Positions 33,094-44,433 of a stretch of DNA of 64,000 nt are shown piece by piece (within the stretch, counting starts at the first letter, position 1; each line of letters opens with the position of its first letter). The notes beneath the pieces are model-generated. The model ran no database searches and was not told the DNA's origin. It worked only from the letters and a program-made list of their open reading frames with translations. Source of the DNA: Adiantum capillus-veneris (Eukaryota; Streptophyta; Polypodiopsida; Polypodiales; Pteridaceae); contig CM043959.1 in assembly GCA_014529385.2 (NCBI GenBank), positions 47,282,428 through 47,346,427 of the forward strand, written 5' to 3'. Both the position numbers and the translations under genes were made by a program.

Positions 33094-35470
33094 ATGAACC
33101 TTAGATCCGGTCGTGTATTAGGAAATCAAAGCCTATTCGGAGAAAACACCAGTAGAGTATACACTGAAGAAAGTGTAAATCAAGGCAACTCCTTGCACAC
33201 AAATCCTGAAGAAGTCTCAGACACTTTTTCAGATTCAACATCCGAAATGTGTTCTTACTCGACTCACTCGAAAACCGGAATGACAATGCGCTATAAGCAT
33301 ATACTCTCTTTTTACAAGACTAATCCTCATGGAGCCAAGTGTACTTGGATCCTAACGAGGAGTAATCTATTCGCATTGATGATCATGGTATTGAGTTCGA
33401 AGAAGAGGTTAGGGCAAACAAACAAGGAAAAATGTACATGGATCGAAACAGAACTCAATATGTACAAGTCAAAAATCCTAATGTGGTAGACAAATGGGGC
33501 TTAGAAGTAAACACTATAATCCCAGATATGTCAGCAAAAGAAGGACCACCAACCTTGGAATTTGAGGGATACGACCAAGTAGACTTGAAGCCTTTGAAAC
33601 AGCTTAGTACGGATAATCCTAGGATCGGAGTCTATTGTTGGGAAGATAGGAACATAAAAGATCTTTTGTGGACTTCCCATGCTAGACCAGGACAATTAAC
33701 GGCCATGAAGATCATCTATATCTTCAAAATCAAAGATAAGGGATCTACAGATCTACCAACTTACTTGTTTAGGGATTGTTATAGCCACAATTTTGTTATG
33801 ATGACTCCTGAGGAGGTAGAACAAACCAAATACTAGGGGTATTCCATACGGGATTGGATATTGGGACAAGGACCAGAAACCATGCCAAGAGACGAACATC
33901 GTGAGAGATCATCTGAGAGTAATGTGGAGAAACTAGAAACCACCTCATCACATAGAAAACCGGGTGACACTAAGGCGAATCCAGGACTACATGAGTCACT
34001 ATTTCCGACAGACTGGTTTGAAGGACTAGGAACAAGACCAACTCCCAGAAGACCTGAGTTGAACCGAATAGACGTGTCAGACCAGCTGATTTTAAAAAAT
34101 GGATCAAAAAATACAGTGGATCAGGGGATCCATATGACCACTTAGCAAGCTTTAAGCAAGTGCTAAGAGCAGAGTGTATATTCAATTTCCATACTCAATT
34201 CAAGGCGTTTGGAATGACATTAGAAGGAAAAGCTTTGACATGGTTCCAAAACATCCCACCAAGGTCAATCATGGATTTGAATACATTAGCTCAAGGATTT
34301 ATAGCTGCTTGTTCTAAAACGGGGATTTAACATAATACGGTAGCTCAAATCTACAGCTTTAAACAGAAACATGGTGAGTCTGTTAGGGATTGTGCAACTC
34401 AAATGAAACAATACATTGCCAGATGCCCAGAGATGGAGATACCTGCAGAAGAGCGACTTGTATCATTGTTTCTTGAGGGACTGCTTAACAAAGAACTTCA
34501 TGCTATACTCTATAGTAAAAAGCATACAACCCTAGAGGCATGTGTGTCTGATGCTATTGACCTAGGAGACAATTGTGATATCTTCAATGAAGAGTATGTC
34601 CCTAAGGATAACCAAAGCGAGAGGACTGCATCCACAAAACCAGCACAAGTGGGAATGGCTGTTGTTGCACCACTCTCAGCCATAGAAGATATGCTAAAAA
34701 GGATGAATGACATGATGAACAATATGCAAAAAGCACCTATGAGAGGACCAGGACAAGGGATAACCCCACAGGGACAACCAATTAGGCCACAAAAATGGTG
34801 TGCAATCGAGGGTAAATGGACCAACCATGAGACCCACGAGTACTACTTCATACCAAAGTATGATGGGAATGTTCAGTACGTGCCCATGAGGCCCCAGGGA
34901 CAACCCATGTACAGATATCAACCTAATATGGCTCAAGTTCAAAGACCACCAATGGGTATGGAGAGACCTCAACTTGTGCTGTCACAACAACCTCCTTATC
35001 TAGGACATAATGCGGTGCCTGTAAAGTACATGCACTCAGAAGGATTCATAAATGAAAAAGAATTAGTGTCTGTTACACCCTATGCAGAGCCTAGTCCATC
35101 TACAGTAATGGTAGAGAGAGATTGGTATAGTCCCCATCCACCACCAATGGAGGAAAGCATGACTTATGCTCCACCAGAGCTTGCACCAATGTACTATGTA
35201 GATAATCAAGGTGTCAAACCTCCCATGGGAAGACCCATGATGCCAGCCCAGAACAGGAAACTGTCATAAAAACTGTGGTGCTGATGACCATTGGAAGAAT
35301 GAATGTCCAGAGCCTGACAAAAACCTCAAACCATTTGAAGCCTATTGCATACAATGTTGCAAAAAGGGAGGACACTTTCCGGAAGATTGTCCTAAGAATC
35401 CTTTGAATAAGGGAAAAATTGTAGTCAACATAGTCCAAGTGATGCCTAGTAGCACATCAGAGCGAACCGA
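33094..35470 (+). pseudogene. Tat-like gag
   Basis: Gag in several frames: 33094-33489, 33432-33836, 33861-34145 and 34403-35269. The capsid (Retrotrans_gag) core lies at 34190-34600, with TWFQNIPPRS, LAQGFIAAC, YSFKQKHGESVRDC and FLEGLLNKELH. A Pro/Gln/Met-rich stretch follows (34740-35250). After a frameshift near 35260 come two zinc knuckles: CHKNCGADDHWKNEC and CIQCCKKGGHFPEDC, both C-x3-C-x4-H-x4-C. Known role: particle assembly and RNA binding. Lesions include a stop near 33834 and the shift before the knuckles. Confidence 0.8.
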
Positions 35471-35595
35471 TTGTTCCAATCCAGGTAATCACTAGAGCTC
35501 AAGCAAAGAAAAAGAAACACAATTCCTCTGATGATTCGGCGAACACGAAAGTTTCTTCTCAAAGAATCAAAAGGAGAAGAAGCAAAAGATATGAG

Positions 35596-36033
35596 ATGAG
35601 AAAACAAAAAGAACGGGTTGAAAACGAAGAGAAAGCAAAAATGTTAACCCAGGACAAGTTGAAAGAAACTGGTAGTGAATTCAAGGAAAAAATCGTGAAA
35701 TCTGGAGGATCCATTCTGGTTGATAAAATTTTTGAGGCTATCAATGCTGCCTTGGAAGCCTACCAAGCAGGACTTAAAGCAGACCAAAACATGGAAAACA
35801 AATGGAAAAACTATCCATCTCCAGACATGGAAGCAGCTAAGCTGAAAGCTTATCAAAATTTGGTAAGAATCATGCAGGAAATGCTAGATAAACAGAAACC
35901 CAAGCTTGAAAGTATTGCAAAACCGGAAGAGCTTGCGGTAGAAGGAACAAAAGCAAAATCCGATGTGGTGGTAGAACCTCACCTTGAAACAAATGAACTA
36001 GAGCTTATAGTGCGGACAACAAAGATGCCTTAG
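35596..36033 (+). CDS. Gag-Pol linker, likely coiled coil
   Basis: An open frame rich in Lys and Glu (RKQKERVENEEKAKML and KLKETGSEFKEKI, then AYQAGLKADQNMENKW) between the zinc knuckles and the protease. Charged heptads suggest an alpha-helical coiled coil. Such linkers are usual in Tat-branch elements, but I know no enzyme activity for this one. It ends at a stop near 36033 while the polyprotein resumes at 36144. Confidence 0.5.
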   Translation: MRKQKERVENEEKAKMLTQDKLKETGSEFKEKIVKSGGSILVDKIFEAINAALEAYQAGLKADQNMENKWKNYPSPDMEAAKLKAYQNLVRIMQEMLDKQKPKLESIAKPEELAVEGTKAKSDVVVEPHLETNELELIVRTTKMP

Positions 36034-36143
36034 ACGGAATTCCATTCGTAGAGGAAGACTGACCAAGACACTTATGGGAAAAGGTAAGAGAGATCAATGA
36101 TGGGAGCCTAACTTTAAAGTAAACTCCTATAGAGAAAGTCTGG

Positions 36144-36960
36144 TTGGATAACCTACCACGTGATATGAACATGGATTTACAATCCTTATACGGGGATTGT
36201 GGATCGGAGGCTTTAGGGATATCTAAACCAATGACATTAAAAACATTACCTTCTTACTTGGGAGATAACGAAGATGAATCTATCATTTGCAAGACCACTC
36301 AAGTAAAAAGAGGCAAACAGACCCTAGAAGTAGACAACATTCATTCAATCATGTCTACACCTATCCAATGCACTCTTACTCTAGGAGAAGTGTTGAAACT
36401 CATGCCATACTTATGGAATGATTTACAGAAAACCCTAGAGAAGGTGGGTATAATGGGGTTAATCTCTAAGAATCTGGAATCTCGGAAACTCGAAAAATGA
36501 AATGGAAAACAAAGAGATTCGATTAGTTCCTATGAACAAGGTCGGAGAATATTATGAAGGGGAAGAAGGAAACACTACCCTCCCAACGAGATATAATGAC
36601 ATTGAAACCATGGCAATACTGAATAGTGCAGCTGGCATAGCCATAGCCACTAAAGCAGTATGGGAATCCTGGGGACAACCAACCATTAGACAAACGCGAA
36701 TGAAATTACAGTTGGCTGACGGACACATTGAATGACCACTAGGGCTACTAGAAAAAGTGATAGTCAACTCTTGTGGAATTGAATATCAACACACTTTGGC
36801 CATACTAGACTTTGGGAAAAAAATTAACTATGAAATCATACTGGGAAGACCTTTCATGCAACAGGTACAACTTATCTAAGATTGGGGAAACGACTATCTG
36901 TACTTGAAGCAGGTGGGATCTATAACAAGAGTCAATCTAAAAGACCACACCTATAGAGAT
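36144..36960 (+). pseudogene. Tat-like aspartic protease region
   Basis: The pre-protease linker (36144-36500, NMDLQSLYGD) is followed by the retropepsin-like domain: NKVGEYYEGEEGNTTLP, ILNSAAGIAIA at the active site, TRMKLQLADGHIE, a stop near 36733, then GIEYQHTLAILDFGKK and IILGRPFMQQ. The usual LDSGA active site reads LNSAA, so the catalytic Asp is replaced by Asn. Stops near 36498, 36733 and 36877 break the frame. It is homologous to the fragment at 3424-4404. Confidence 0.8.
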
Positions 36961-37707
36961 GTCTTGAAAACACCCATCCAAGAGTTTGATTCAGTCTCTT
37001 CGACTGAAACTAAACTTCCATCTTGGCTAAACAAAGACACTCCTATTTGGATGTGCAGAGCTTCAGAAAATGGAAGCTTGAGGCGAGAGGAATGTATCGT
37101 AGAAAGGGACTGTACAGACGAACCCTACATACCAGAACCCTTTCCAAAACATTTATTTGAACCATTCGAGTGGACTCAAATCTTAGCGACAATGGATGTA
37201 TGTGTGAATACGTCTATGCCTACTCAATTTTGCAATGAGGATGGCTACGACATAATTCCCATCCAAATGATGTCAGCCCTTAACATTGAAAACAAGGATG
37301 AGGAGACAAAGGACTTGATGAAAGCTCAACAAGTCTTTTCTGACCTCTATTATGATGCAACTGACGAGTTAGATGAACACTCAGCTACCTCAGAAGATTC
37401 GGGATCCGAAAAGGAACATACGAGGGCTCAATTACTCTTAAAGGGAGGGGAGGAAAAGTTTTTTGACTTTCCAAACCAAAAATCAAGAAGACAAAAATGG
37501 TATAGAAGAAAGAGAGACACTAAAATTGTGAAAGCACGACCTATGCCATCAGTCTCTAGTAAAACACAATTCTTGATACAGATAGATGCTAATGATTGTG
37601 TCAAGGACAAAATAACTGGTAGATATCCTTCAAACGGAAACTCAAAAATGTCTCAGACATCGAGAAAAATAAGGAAGGGTACTCACGAAGAACATCAGGA
37701 CAAATAA
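36904..37707 (+). CDS. Tat-like polyprotein spacer between protease and reverse transcriptase
   Basis: An open 267-codon frame: TRVNLKDHTYRD ends the protease region, followed by an acidic stretch (LYYDATDELDEHSATSED) and a basic one (RRQKWYRRKRDTKI). No enzyme motif is visible. It belongs to the same polyprotein as its neighbours; a stop at 37705 separates it from the reverse transcriptase frame that starts at 37714. Confidence 0.55.
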   Translation: MKQVGSITRVNLKDHTYRDVLKTPIQEFDSVSSTETKLPSWLNKDTPIWMCRASENGSLRREECIVERDCTDEPYIPEPFPKHLFEPFEWTQILATMDVCVNTSMPTQFCNEDGYDIIPIQMMSALNIENKDEETKDLMKAQQVFSDLYYDATDELDEHSATSEDSGSEKEHTRAQLLLKGGEEKFFDFPNQKSRRQKWYRRKRDTKIVKARPMPSVSSKTQFLIQIDANDCVKDKITGRYPSNGNSKMSQTSRKIRKGTHEEHQDK

Positions 37708-37713
37708 CCACTC

Positions 37714-38850
37714 ATGACTAGAGTAGAGCGGAAAAAGAAATATCAAGAGTTGAAAAAGGCTCTAAAGGAGATATACACCACCGAAATGGAAACCACGGAA
37801 GAGGATGGTAAGGATGTAATGCATGTTCCATCCCATTACAAAAAGTATACTCTCCAAGATCGGAAAATCATAATCGAACAACCTGTTAGGGAACTATGGA
37901 AACAAGGTGAGTCTTACAAAGGACCTGAAAACGCTAAAAGGGTAGACTTGGCTAAACTAGGAGAAGAGCCTAGACCAGCTTATATTGCAAAAGACCTAAC
38001 AGAAGAAGAAGAAAAGATTTTCCTGAGATTGTTAAAGGAATACCGGGATATCTTTGCTTGGTCTTACAAGGATCTCAACGGTGTTGATCCAGAAATCTGT
38101 CAGCATACTATACCCATGAGAGATGATGCGAAACCAAGTAGACAGAGACCATCCACTTCTAACGAAACATTTGCCAGAAAGATCAAAGAAGAGATTGAAA
38201 AACTAAAGGAAGCCGAATCCATTTACGAAATTGAACACAAGGGTGTCTCCAATTGTGGTAGTACCTAAGAAGAATGAAAAATTACGAGTGTGCGTTAATC
38301 TAAAAAAAGTGAATGCAGCTACCATTAGAGACAACTTTCCTCTTTCGATAACTGAGCATGTTTTAGAAAGAGTGGCAGGAAAAGAAGCTTATAGCTTCCT
38401 AGATGGCTGTTCGGGATACAATCAACTTTTGGTTGACCCCAAAGATCAGCATAAAACTTCTTTTGCAACAGAATGGGGTATATTTGCCTATTGGGTTATT
38501 CCGTTTCGGTTAACTAATGCTCCAGCCACATTTCAGAGATTGATGAGCCATGCTTTCAAAGAGTATCTTCGGAAATTCTTATGGACGATTTATGCGTATA
38601 TTTGTCAATCTGAGCTGATAATTTTGAACACCTCAAAAAGGTATTCGAGAAATGTAGACTTTACAGGATTTGCTTAAACCCTGAAAAGCGTACATTCATG
38701 GGAAGTCAAGGGAAAATCCTTGGACATATAGTGTCTAAAAATGGAATAGCTACCAATATGGAAAAGATTCATGTCATTGCTGATTTGCCTAGACCAACAA
38801 CAGCCAAAGGGGTACAAGGCTTCATGGGACATTGTGGATAACTGATGGTT
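37714..38850 (+). pseudogene. Tat-like reverse transcriptase
   Basis: 37714-38268 carries the N-terminal part with the Tat/Athila phrase DIFAWSYKDLNGVDPEIC. After a shift near 38235 come RVSPIVVVPKKNEKLRVCVN, YSFLDGCSGYNQL (first catalytic Asp), FRLTNAPATFQRLM and then, after a one-base shift near 38575, MDDLCVYLS (YxDD-type site), LNPEKRTF and LGHIVSKNGI. A damaged stretch follows to 38850. Both palm motifs are present but in different frames, so no whole enzyme is made. Known role: reverse transcription of the element. Confidence 0.85.
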
Positions 38851-38857
38851 CATCTAC

Positions 38858-39388
38858 ATGTATGCTATAATTGCAAAACCCATGTATAGTTTGCTTACGC
38901 ACTTTGAATGGACCGAGGCATGTGAAGAATCCTTCATGAAGCTTGAGCAAGCTCTCACCTCAGCTCCAATATTGAAAGCACCCGATTGGGTTAAGGTATT
39001 CCACGTACATGTAGATGCTTCAAACTTTGCTATTGGTTGTATACTAGCCCAACCAGGAGATGGGAAAATTGACTTTCCTATTTCTTATGCTAGCCGACAA
39101 TTGAATATGGCAGAAAAGAATTACACCACCACTGAAAGAGAAGGACTAGGAATGATCTATGCTGTTAAAAAGTATAGGCATTACCTATTAGCCAACAAGT
39201 TTGTGCTCTTTGTGGACCACCAAGCCTTGTTATATTTGGTCAACAAACCATGCAACACAGTGAGAATAGAGAGATGGTTCATCATTCTTCTCAAATTTGA
39301 TTTCACTGTGGTTGTAAAAAAAGGCATACACATCAACGAGCAGATCATTTGTCAAGGATTGTTTCAGGGGAATCACCTAAAGGGGTAG
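38858..39388 (+). pseudogene. Tat-like reverse transcriptase connection and RNase H
   Basis: An open 176-codon frame with FEWTEACEESFMKLEQALTS, then VHVDASNFAIGCILAQ (catalytic Asp), YASRQLNMAEKNYTTTEREG (Glu), KYRHYLLANKFVLFVDHQAL (Asp). The last family motif, ADHLSR, appears only in another frame at about 39335-39355, so a frameshift separates it. Known role: degrading the RNA strand of RNA-DNA hybrids. Confidence 0.85.
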
Positions 39389-40260
39389 ATGATGATCTAC
39401 CAGATACCTATTTGTTCTCCGTGGAAATGATACCTAGATGGTCAATAAAAATTGTGTCATTGATGACAATAGCTCAAGTGGATTCACCACTTCCTATCAT
39501 AGTTGATTTAATCGAGCAATCGGCTATGTATCAGTTACTAGCTAGGAGGCTATATAAAAGAAATCGAGACGGGATATTGCTTTTATGCATTAACCCTGAA
39601 GAAAAGGAACAATACCTAAGTCAAGCACATGTTACCATAGTAGGACGTCACTTTGCGGAAGACCAAACTATGCAACGAATCTTAAGACTTGGAGTATTTT
39701 GGCCGACTATGAGGAGAGATGTTCGATCTTTTGTAAAAGATTGCCCTCAGTGCCAAAAACAACCACCCATTCCTCATGTAACATTGTTTCAAATGTCATT
39801 TGTTCCTAAGTGGAGTAACTATCTGATTACTTACTTATCGAGGCGATCATTTCCTGAGGATACGAGTAAACGCCTTCAAAGGGAAATTGAAACAGAAGCA
39901 AGAGACTATGCTCTCATTGGGAACCAATTGTATCGGAGAGGTAAAGATCAACATTTGCGTCTTTGTGTAAATGAAAACAAGTATATTCCGATTATAGAAC
40001 AAGCACATGCTGGATTAGTTGGAGGTCACTTTTCTAGTGAGACCACCGCAAGAGCAATCTTGATGGTAGGCATATGGTGGCCAACACTTTTTGTAGATGC
40101 CAAAGAATATGTTTAAAGGTGTGATGCTTGTCAATGAGAAAAAATGCCAACATGAGTAGACAACATGCCTTTAAGACCAATGATGGGGGCCAGAGCCTTC
40201 GTAAAATGGGGTATAGATTTTGTTGGACCAATACAGCCACCTACAGTAGGAAAATTTTGA
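39349..40260 (+). pseudogene. Tat-like integrase with two zinc-binding modules, core truncated
   Basis: The frame starts with the RNase H tail (ADHLSR read-through) and holds two H2C2 modules. Module 1 (about 39620-39760): AHVTIVGRHFAEDQTMQ, LGVFWPTMRRD, CPQCQK. Linker: WSNYLITYLSRRSFPED. Module 2 (about 39990-40135): AHAGLVGGHFSSETTAR, GIWWPTLFVD, then after a stop CDACQ. The catalytic core begins WGIDFVGPIQPP (first catalytic Asp near 40220) and then breaks off. Ty3/gypsy integrases normally have one such module. The second copy at 45.3-46.6 kb shows the same order. Known role of the module: stabilising integrase multimers on DNA ends. Confidence 0.8.
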
Positions 40261-40375
40261 ACTCATTTTTGGGCCTTTTAAGAGTGCCACATCATCAAAG
40301 TTGTACAAAAGAAAACAACCCGATAGACCCCTCTAAATATTGCTTAGAACCCCATGATATGACCTTATGCAGGTA

Positions 40376-40439
40376 AAAAATAAAGATGCTCATTTGGGCC
40401 ACCCAAAATTGGGTGGCCCAAATGAGCACCTTTATTTTT
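40376..40439. repeat. 64-bp near-perfect palindrome
   Basis: Arms of 31 bases (40376-40406 and 40409-40439) with a 2-base loop and one mismatch, centred on GGGCCACCCAAAATTGGGTGGCCC. It lies about 115 bases past the point where the Tat-like integrase stops. It could be a tiny foldback element or the junction of an inverted duplication. Confidence 0.9.
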
Positions 40440-40689
40440 GAATAATCGTGTAGTGGAAATATCTTTGATAATAGGCGTGATAATATAATAGCGGAAATAT
40501 AATAGGCGTGATAATATATGTGACATCTATTACTGCACTTATTGCTGACAAACCATTGCCGTAGCTATTACTGCATTGATTACCACACACACAATTTTGT
40601 CTCTCTCCTTTCCCATTTGTTATTCCGCGGTAATAGAAGCGATTCTTAATTTCTCCTCTTATAGTTTCTTGCACAAACTATCTATTTTA

Positions 40690-41120
40690 TAGGTTGTTCT
40701 ATGTTGACGGTCACACGACAGCCATTGGAGGATGTGTGGAAGAAGATTGGTGAGTATGGTGTTGTTTTTTATCCTCCTTCATATCATCAAATGCGCACAA
40801 TGTTCTTGGATAAATGCTTTGTAGACACCCAAAAGGAAGTTGAAGGATAGATTTTAAAATAGATTGACCAAACATGATGCACTATAGTTAGTAATAGATA
40901 CTCAAATGTCCAAACGTAGGACACTAATTAATGGGATGCTATTTAGCCCTCAAGGGGAGTGCTTCATTGAAGGAGTGGACAGTTCGGGTGAGATTAAGTC
41001 ACGAAGCTATATAGTTTCTGCACATTATATTGGCAATCATGTTGCAATCAATTTTTTTTCGCTTTGTCCAAGGCACGATGTAATTCTCAAAAAATTATTT
41101 ACACCAATCACATAGTTTCT
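40690..41120 (+). pseudogene. hAT transposase fragment (DUF659 region)
   Basis: Two frames give TRQPLEDVWKKIGEYGVVFY, PPSYHQMRTMFLDKCFVDTQ and then, after stops, MSKRRTLINGMLFSPQGECF and IEGVDSSGEIKSRSYI. This follows the DUF659 pattern of plant hAT-type transposase-derived proteins: 'PPSxxxLRxxLLD', then 'SDGWxxxxxRxLINFxVxSPxGxxFLxSVDxSxxxKxxxYI'. Known role: part of a cut-and-paste transposase. Stops near 40849-40887 and the lack of the BED zinc finger and dimerisation tail show a dead fragment. No terminal inverted repeats were found. Confidence 0.65.
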
Positions 41121-41178
41121 TGATGAAGAAAGCAATTGCATAGGTGTTAATGGATTTAGAGTACGAGTAGATTTTGGG

Positions 41179-41811
41179 TCACAAAGCTCGACTGGGAGCC
41201 CTCCCTGGACGTAGGGGATGATCCGAGTCTACAATGTTAGCTACTTGCTTCTCAATGCCCACTCGCAACTCTAATCCCCAATCAATGACACCGACATGGG
41301 GCACACCCTCCTTTGTAAAATCAGTCATGATGCTCCATGCGTGCAGGTCACAGTGTATACTTCCTTTTTTGTGAGCATCTGCCATGGTCTTTACTAGGGA
41401 ATTTATAAAAGGCACCCCATCAAGCATATTCTGGCACATCTCTATTTCTTGATATGTGGGAGGGCGTATAGGAGCTTTCTTTTGATCTGCCAATATGTTG
41501 GAAAATTTGCCCTTAGGTGGTGAAACGCATTCTCACATGTCGCCCATATCCATTTCATTAAAGCGAGGGAATATGAGGGACCATGCCTCTTTTTGTACTT
41601 GTGCAATGATTCTTAAAATGCCCATATGAAACAACTGCACTCTTTCCTCTAGAGTGAAATATTGGTGCCTCTCTACTTCATCTCCTTTGAAGTCCTTCAC
41701 CAAATATTGCGCTTCGGGTGGCAACCAAGTGACTCCTTCGATGTTGCACTCTGACACAATTGCAAATAGGATATAGGCAACATATAATATTAGCAAAATG
41801 ATTAGGCGCAC
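41179..41811 (-). pseudogene. Kinase-like fragment (HCDLH...IDWG)
   Basis: Two minus-strand frames. 41533-41811 begins with a hydrophobic stretch and continues with QYLVKDFKGDEVERHQYFTL and FHMGILRIIAQVQK. 41179-41493 has LVKTMADAHKKGSIHCDLHA, IMTDFTKEGVPHVGVIDWGL. HCDLHxxxIM...HVGVIDWG resembles the catalytic and metal-binding loops of kinase-fold enzymes. IDWG in place of DFG is common in aminoglycoside/choline-type phosphotransferases as well as some divergent protein kinases. One stop separates the frames near 41532. It may be host coding sequence carried by the hAT element next to it (inference). The exact family is unknown. Confidence 0.4.
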
Positions 41812-41819
41812 TCATGAGA

Positions 41820-44400
41820 TACTTAGAGCACAATTTTGAAACTTGAGCTCCAAGCAAGAGGTGACCACATGTACAACCACATTGATGGGGCAATCGTATA
41901 ATCCATGGCTACTTGTAACATCATTGGGCCAAGCTTTGTTATGTTTAGGGTGGATGAAAGAGAGTTGGACTCATAGTAATAGCGTGCTAATTACCATTAA
42001 GAAAATCTGGAGGGACTTCTATGAAAATACAATTTTTGGTGTTCTCTCTCTAGGTGTAAGCAAAGATACATGTACAAAAAAATTCATTTATAGTGATGGA
42101 GTTTAAAGTGATATGCAGCATGGATTTTAAGGTTATTCTCCTCAAAGATAAAACTTTTGGAGGAAAAAAATTTAAATACCTCTCTTAGAAGATTGCAAAT
42201 TTTGGACTCAACTACACTATTTGAATGTTTGGTTATCATGCAGAGTAGTGGGCAGTGCATTGCCTAGAACCACCTCTTAGACCTCCCACACTCTTAGCAG
42301 GAAATTGCTAAATGGGTCAAGATTGCATTACTCTACCTTGCACTTTGTAGTAGCGAGCCCACCAGAATTTTCAAGGTCTCCATCACCAGCTGTTACTTCT
42401 CCATTGAATAGAGGCATGCATCTCTTTCTCTCTCTCTCTCTCTCTCTCTAGGGGGTGCATGGATTAATTAAGATTCTCTATTTGCATGGATTTAGTGCTT
42501 ATGTATATAAATTAGAGCAATTCTATCACATCTAAAAACAATCAAAACATATGTTATGTTAAGGAGCTGATGAAGAAGTGTGTATTTGTGTTCAAGTCGT
42601 GACGCCGAAAGAGAGATCTAGCAAGAATCCACTTGTCCCAAAAGCAAAAGCAACACAAAAAAGATGAGGCCATAGGTCAAATGTCTCACAACCCATTGAT
42701 CTCTCCAAAAGCAAAGGGATGCACTGGCATGCTTCAAAGGTGAAGATACCCACCTTGGATACCTTTTTCATTACGGAGGATTTCAAGAGGGAGTATGGTT
42801 TGAACATGGTTGGGAGAGTGAATCCACAACTATTGATAGATACAAATAAGACTCAAAAAATGTGACTGATTGTTTTTACGCAGTCATGTTAGTAGCAAGA
42901 AGGTGCATCTAAAGACCCGTCAAGAAAGACTTTTTTAAGGAGGTTATGCTTCTCCATGTACATGTATATGAGGAGCCTCCACCAAATTATGAGGTGGGGG
43001 TCTCCTTTGAAATGGGTTTTGTGTATGAAAAATGTCATAGCAAAGAAGACGATCTGGAGAAGTAGCTAGGTAGCATGGGAAGTTTATGCAGAGTAAACTA
43101 TGGCTAGGATAGAGAAGAACAAGGTTGCTTGGGATAGTAAAATGAACAGGTGGCACATAACAAATGGTCCCCTTAATTTGACTTCTCCAAATGCTAGTAT
43201 GCCATAAGGAGGTGACAACATGGACACGGGGCTACTTGACGATGTAAACAATGAAATGGAAATTACGTACCACACAAGATATATTATATAATATGAAATC
43301 AATGAGAAGATACAGATGCACATGTCAAGGGTTCACAAAACATGTGAGGAAAGAGAAATTATAGAGAATGGCATTTTTTCAGGGTTGCAAGCAGCAAGAA
43401 AGAATACGATCCGCATAGATGGTGTCAGTGGTGTAGCTATTAGCCTTGGGGAGGACATTTGACAATGTAGAGAGAAAATAGAGGAATTCAAAAAGTCAAT
43501 TTATTGAAGCAAAAATAGCCTTCTCAGAGTGCATGCTTCAAAGACTCGGCTGCAAGGTTGAGGTTCTTGATTGGGCAATGATAGTTACCACGTTGGAGGT
43601 AATTATCTTCTTAATATGTGCAAGGTTTTGGAAATAGTAAAATCTCACTTGCAAGAGTGGATATTGTTTTTCTTGTCTTTGCATGTATATTTGTGGGGCT
43701 CCCCAAATGCCAAGCCTCACTATGTTATTGTAGTGACAATGAGAACCACAAACATAAGTGTCATACCATGAGATGGAGTCAACTTGACTAGTGCATGGAG
43801 GCTATGAGAGGTTGTCATTCTCTTGAAAAACACACTTAGTCCTATCTTAAAACACACTCAACTGCATGTCAGGTAGCAAATACTAACTATGACACCGCAA
43901 GAAAATCTGGTCGATTCACTAAGGAAACAAAGTTCAAACAAGGAAAAACTTATAGGATGGATAGGAAACATCTAAAGACACATATCCTCAAATCCCCCTT
44001 TCAACTACTTCCAAAATTGAGCTTATTATCTACAAGACATATTTGACCTAACCATTTTTAGACCCAAATGCATCCATCTAGAGCTTAGCAATGTTGTTCC
44101 TATACCTCTCCAATGTATAAAATTCAATTTAGTTAAGTAAATCTTGAGTTAGGAGAATATTAAGCAGTAGGCGACCATAAAAAAAACAAAGTTTTACCCC
44201 AAGAAAAGCACAATGTCATGATTGGTTTTTCACAGGTGAAAGCAATGGATCAAACAACACTCCAAACGGACACTTCATGAGGGAGTTATGAGCTTGAGAA
44301 GAAAGTAGGAGAGTACACAGATCTCAAAAAAGCTGTCGTAACGTTCATTATCCAAAAAGTCTCTAGGTTTTTCACAAAAAAAACGGCTTTTACACCTTAG
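41820..44400. other. Unassigned DNA with scattered coding-like pieces
   Basis: Plus-strand pieces at about 42700-42870 (KVKIPTLDTFFITEDFKREY), 43090-43170 (RIEKNKVAWDSKMNRWHITN) and 43385-43470 (AARKNTIRIDGVSGVAISLG) read like protein but sit between stops and match nothing I know. A (CT)n tract lies at 42420-42449. No LTR or RNA gene was seen. Confidence 0.35.
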
Positions 44401-44433
44401 CCAAAGGTTCAGGGTTCAAAAATGGGACAAGCG

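Larger units (their letters stand above)
30308..40260 (+). mobile_element. Tat-like Ty3/gypsy retrotransposon, 3' truncated
   Basis: The element contains a 5' LTR (end at 31232), an Asp-tRNA-type primer site, a leader of about 1.8 kb with four palindromes, gag, a long spacer, protease, reverse transcriptase, RNase H and an integrase with two zinc-binding modules. It stops inside the integrase core near 40260, and there is no 3' LTR. The phrase IFAWSYKDLNGVDPEI before the reverse transcriptase and the primer site point to the Tat/Athila branch. About ten frameshifts or stops are spread through it. The left LTR border is approximate (TGTTAG at 30308 is the best candidate). Confidence 0.85.
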
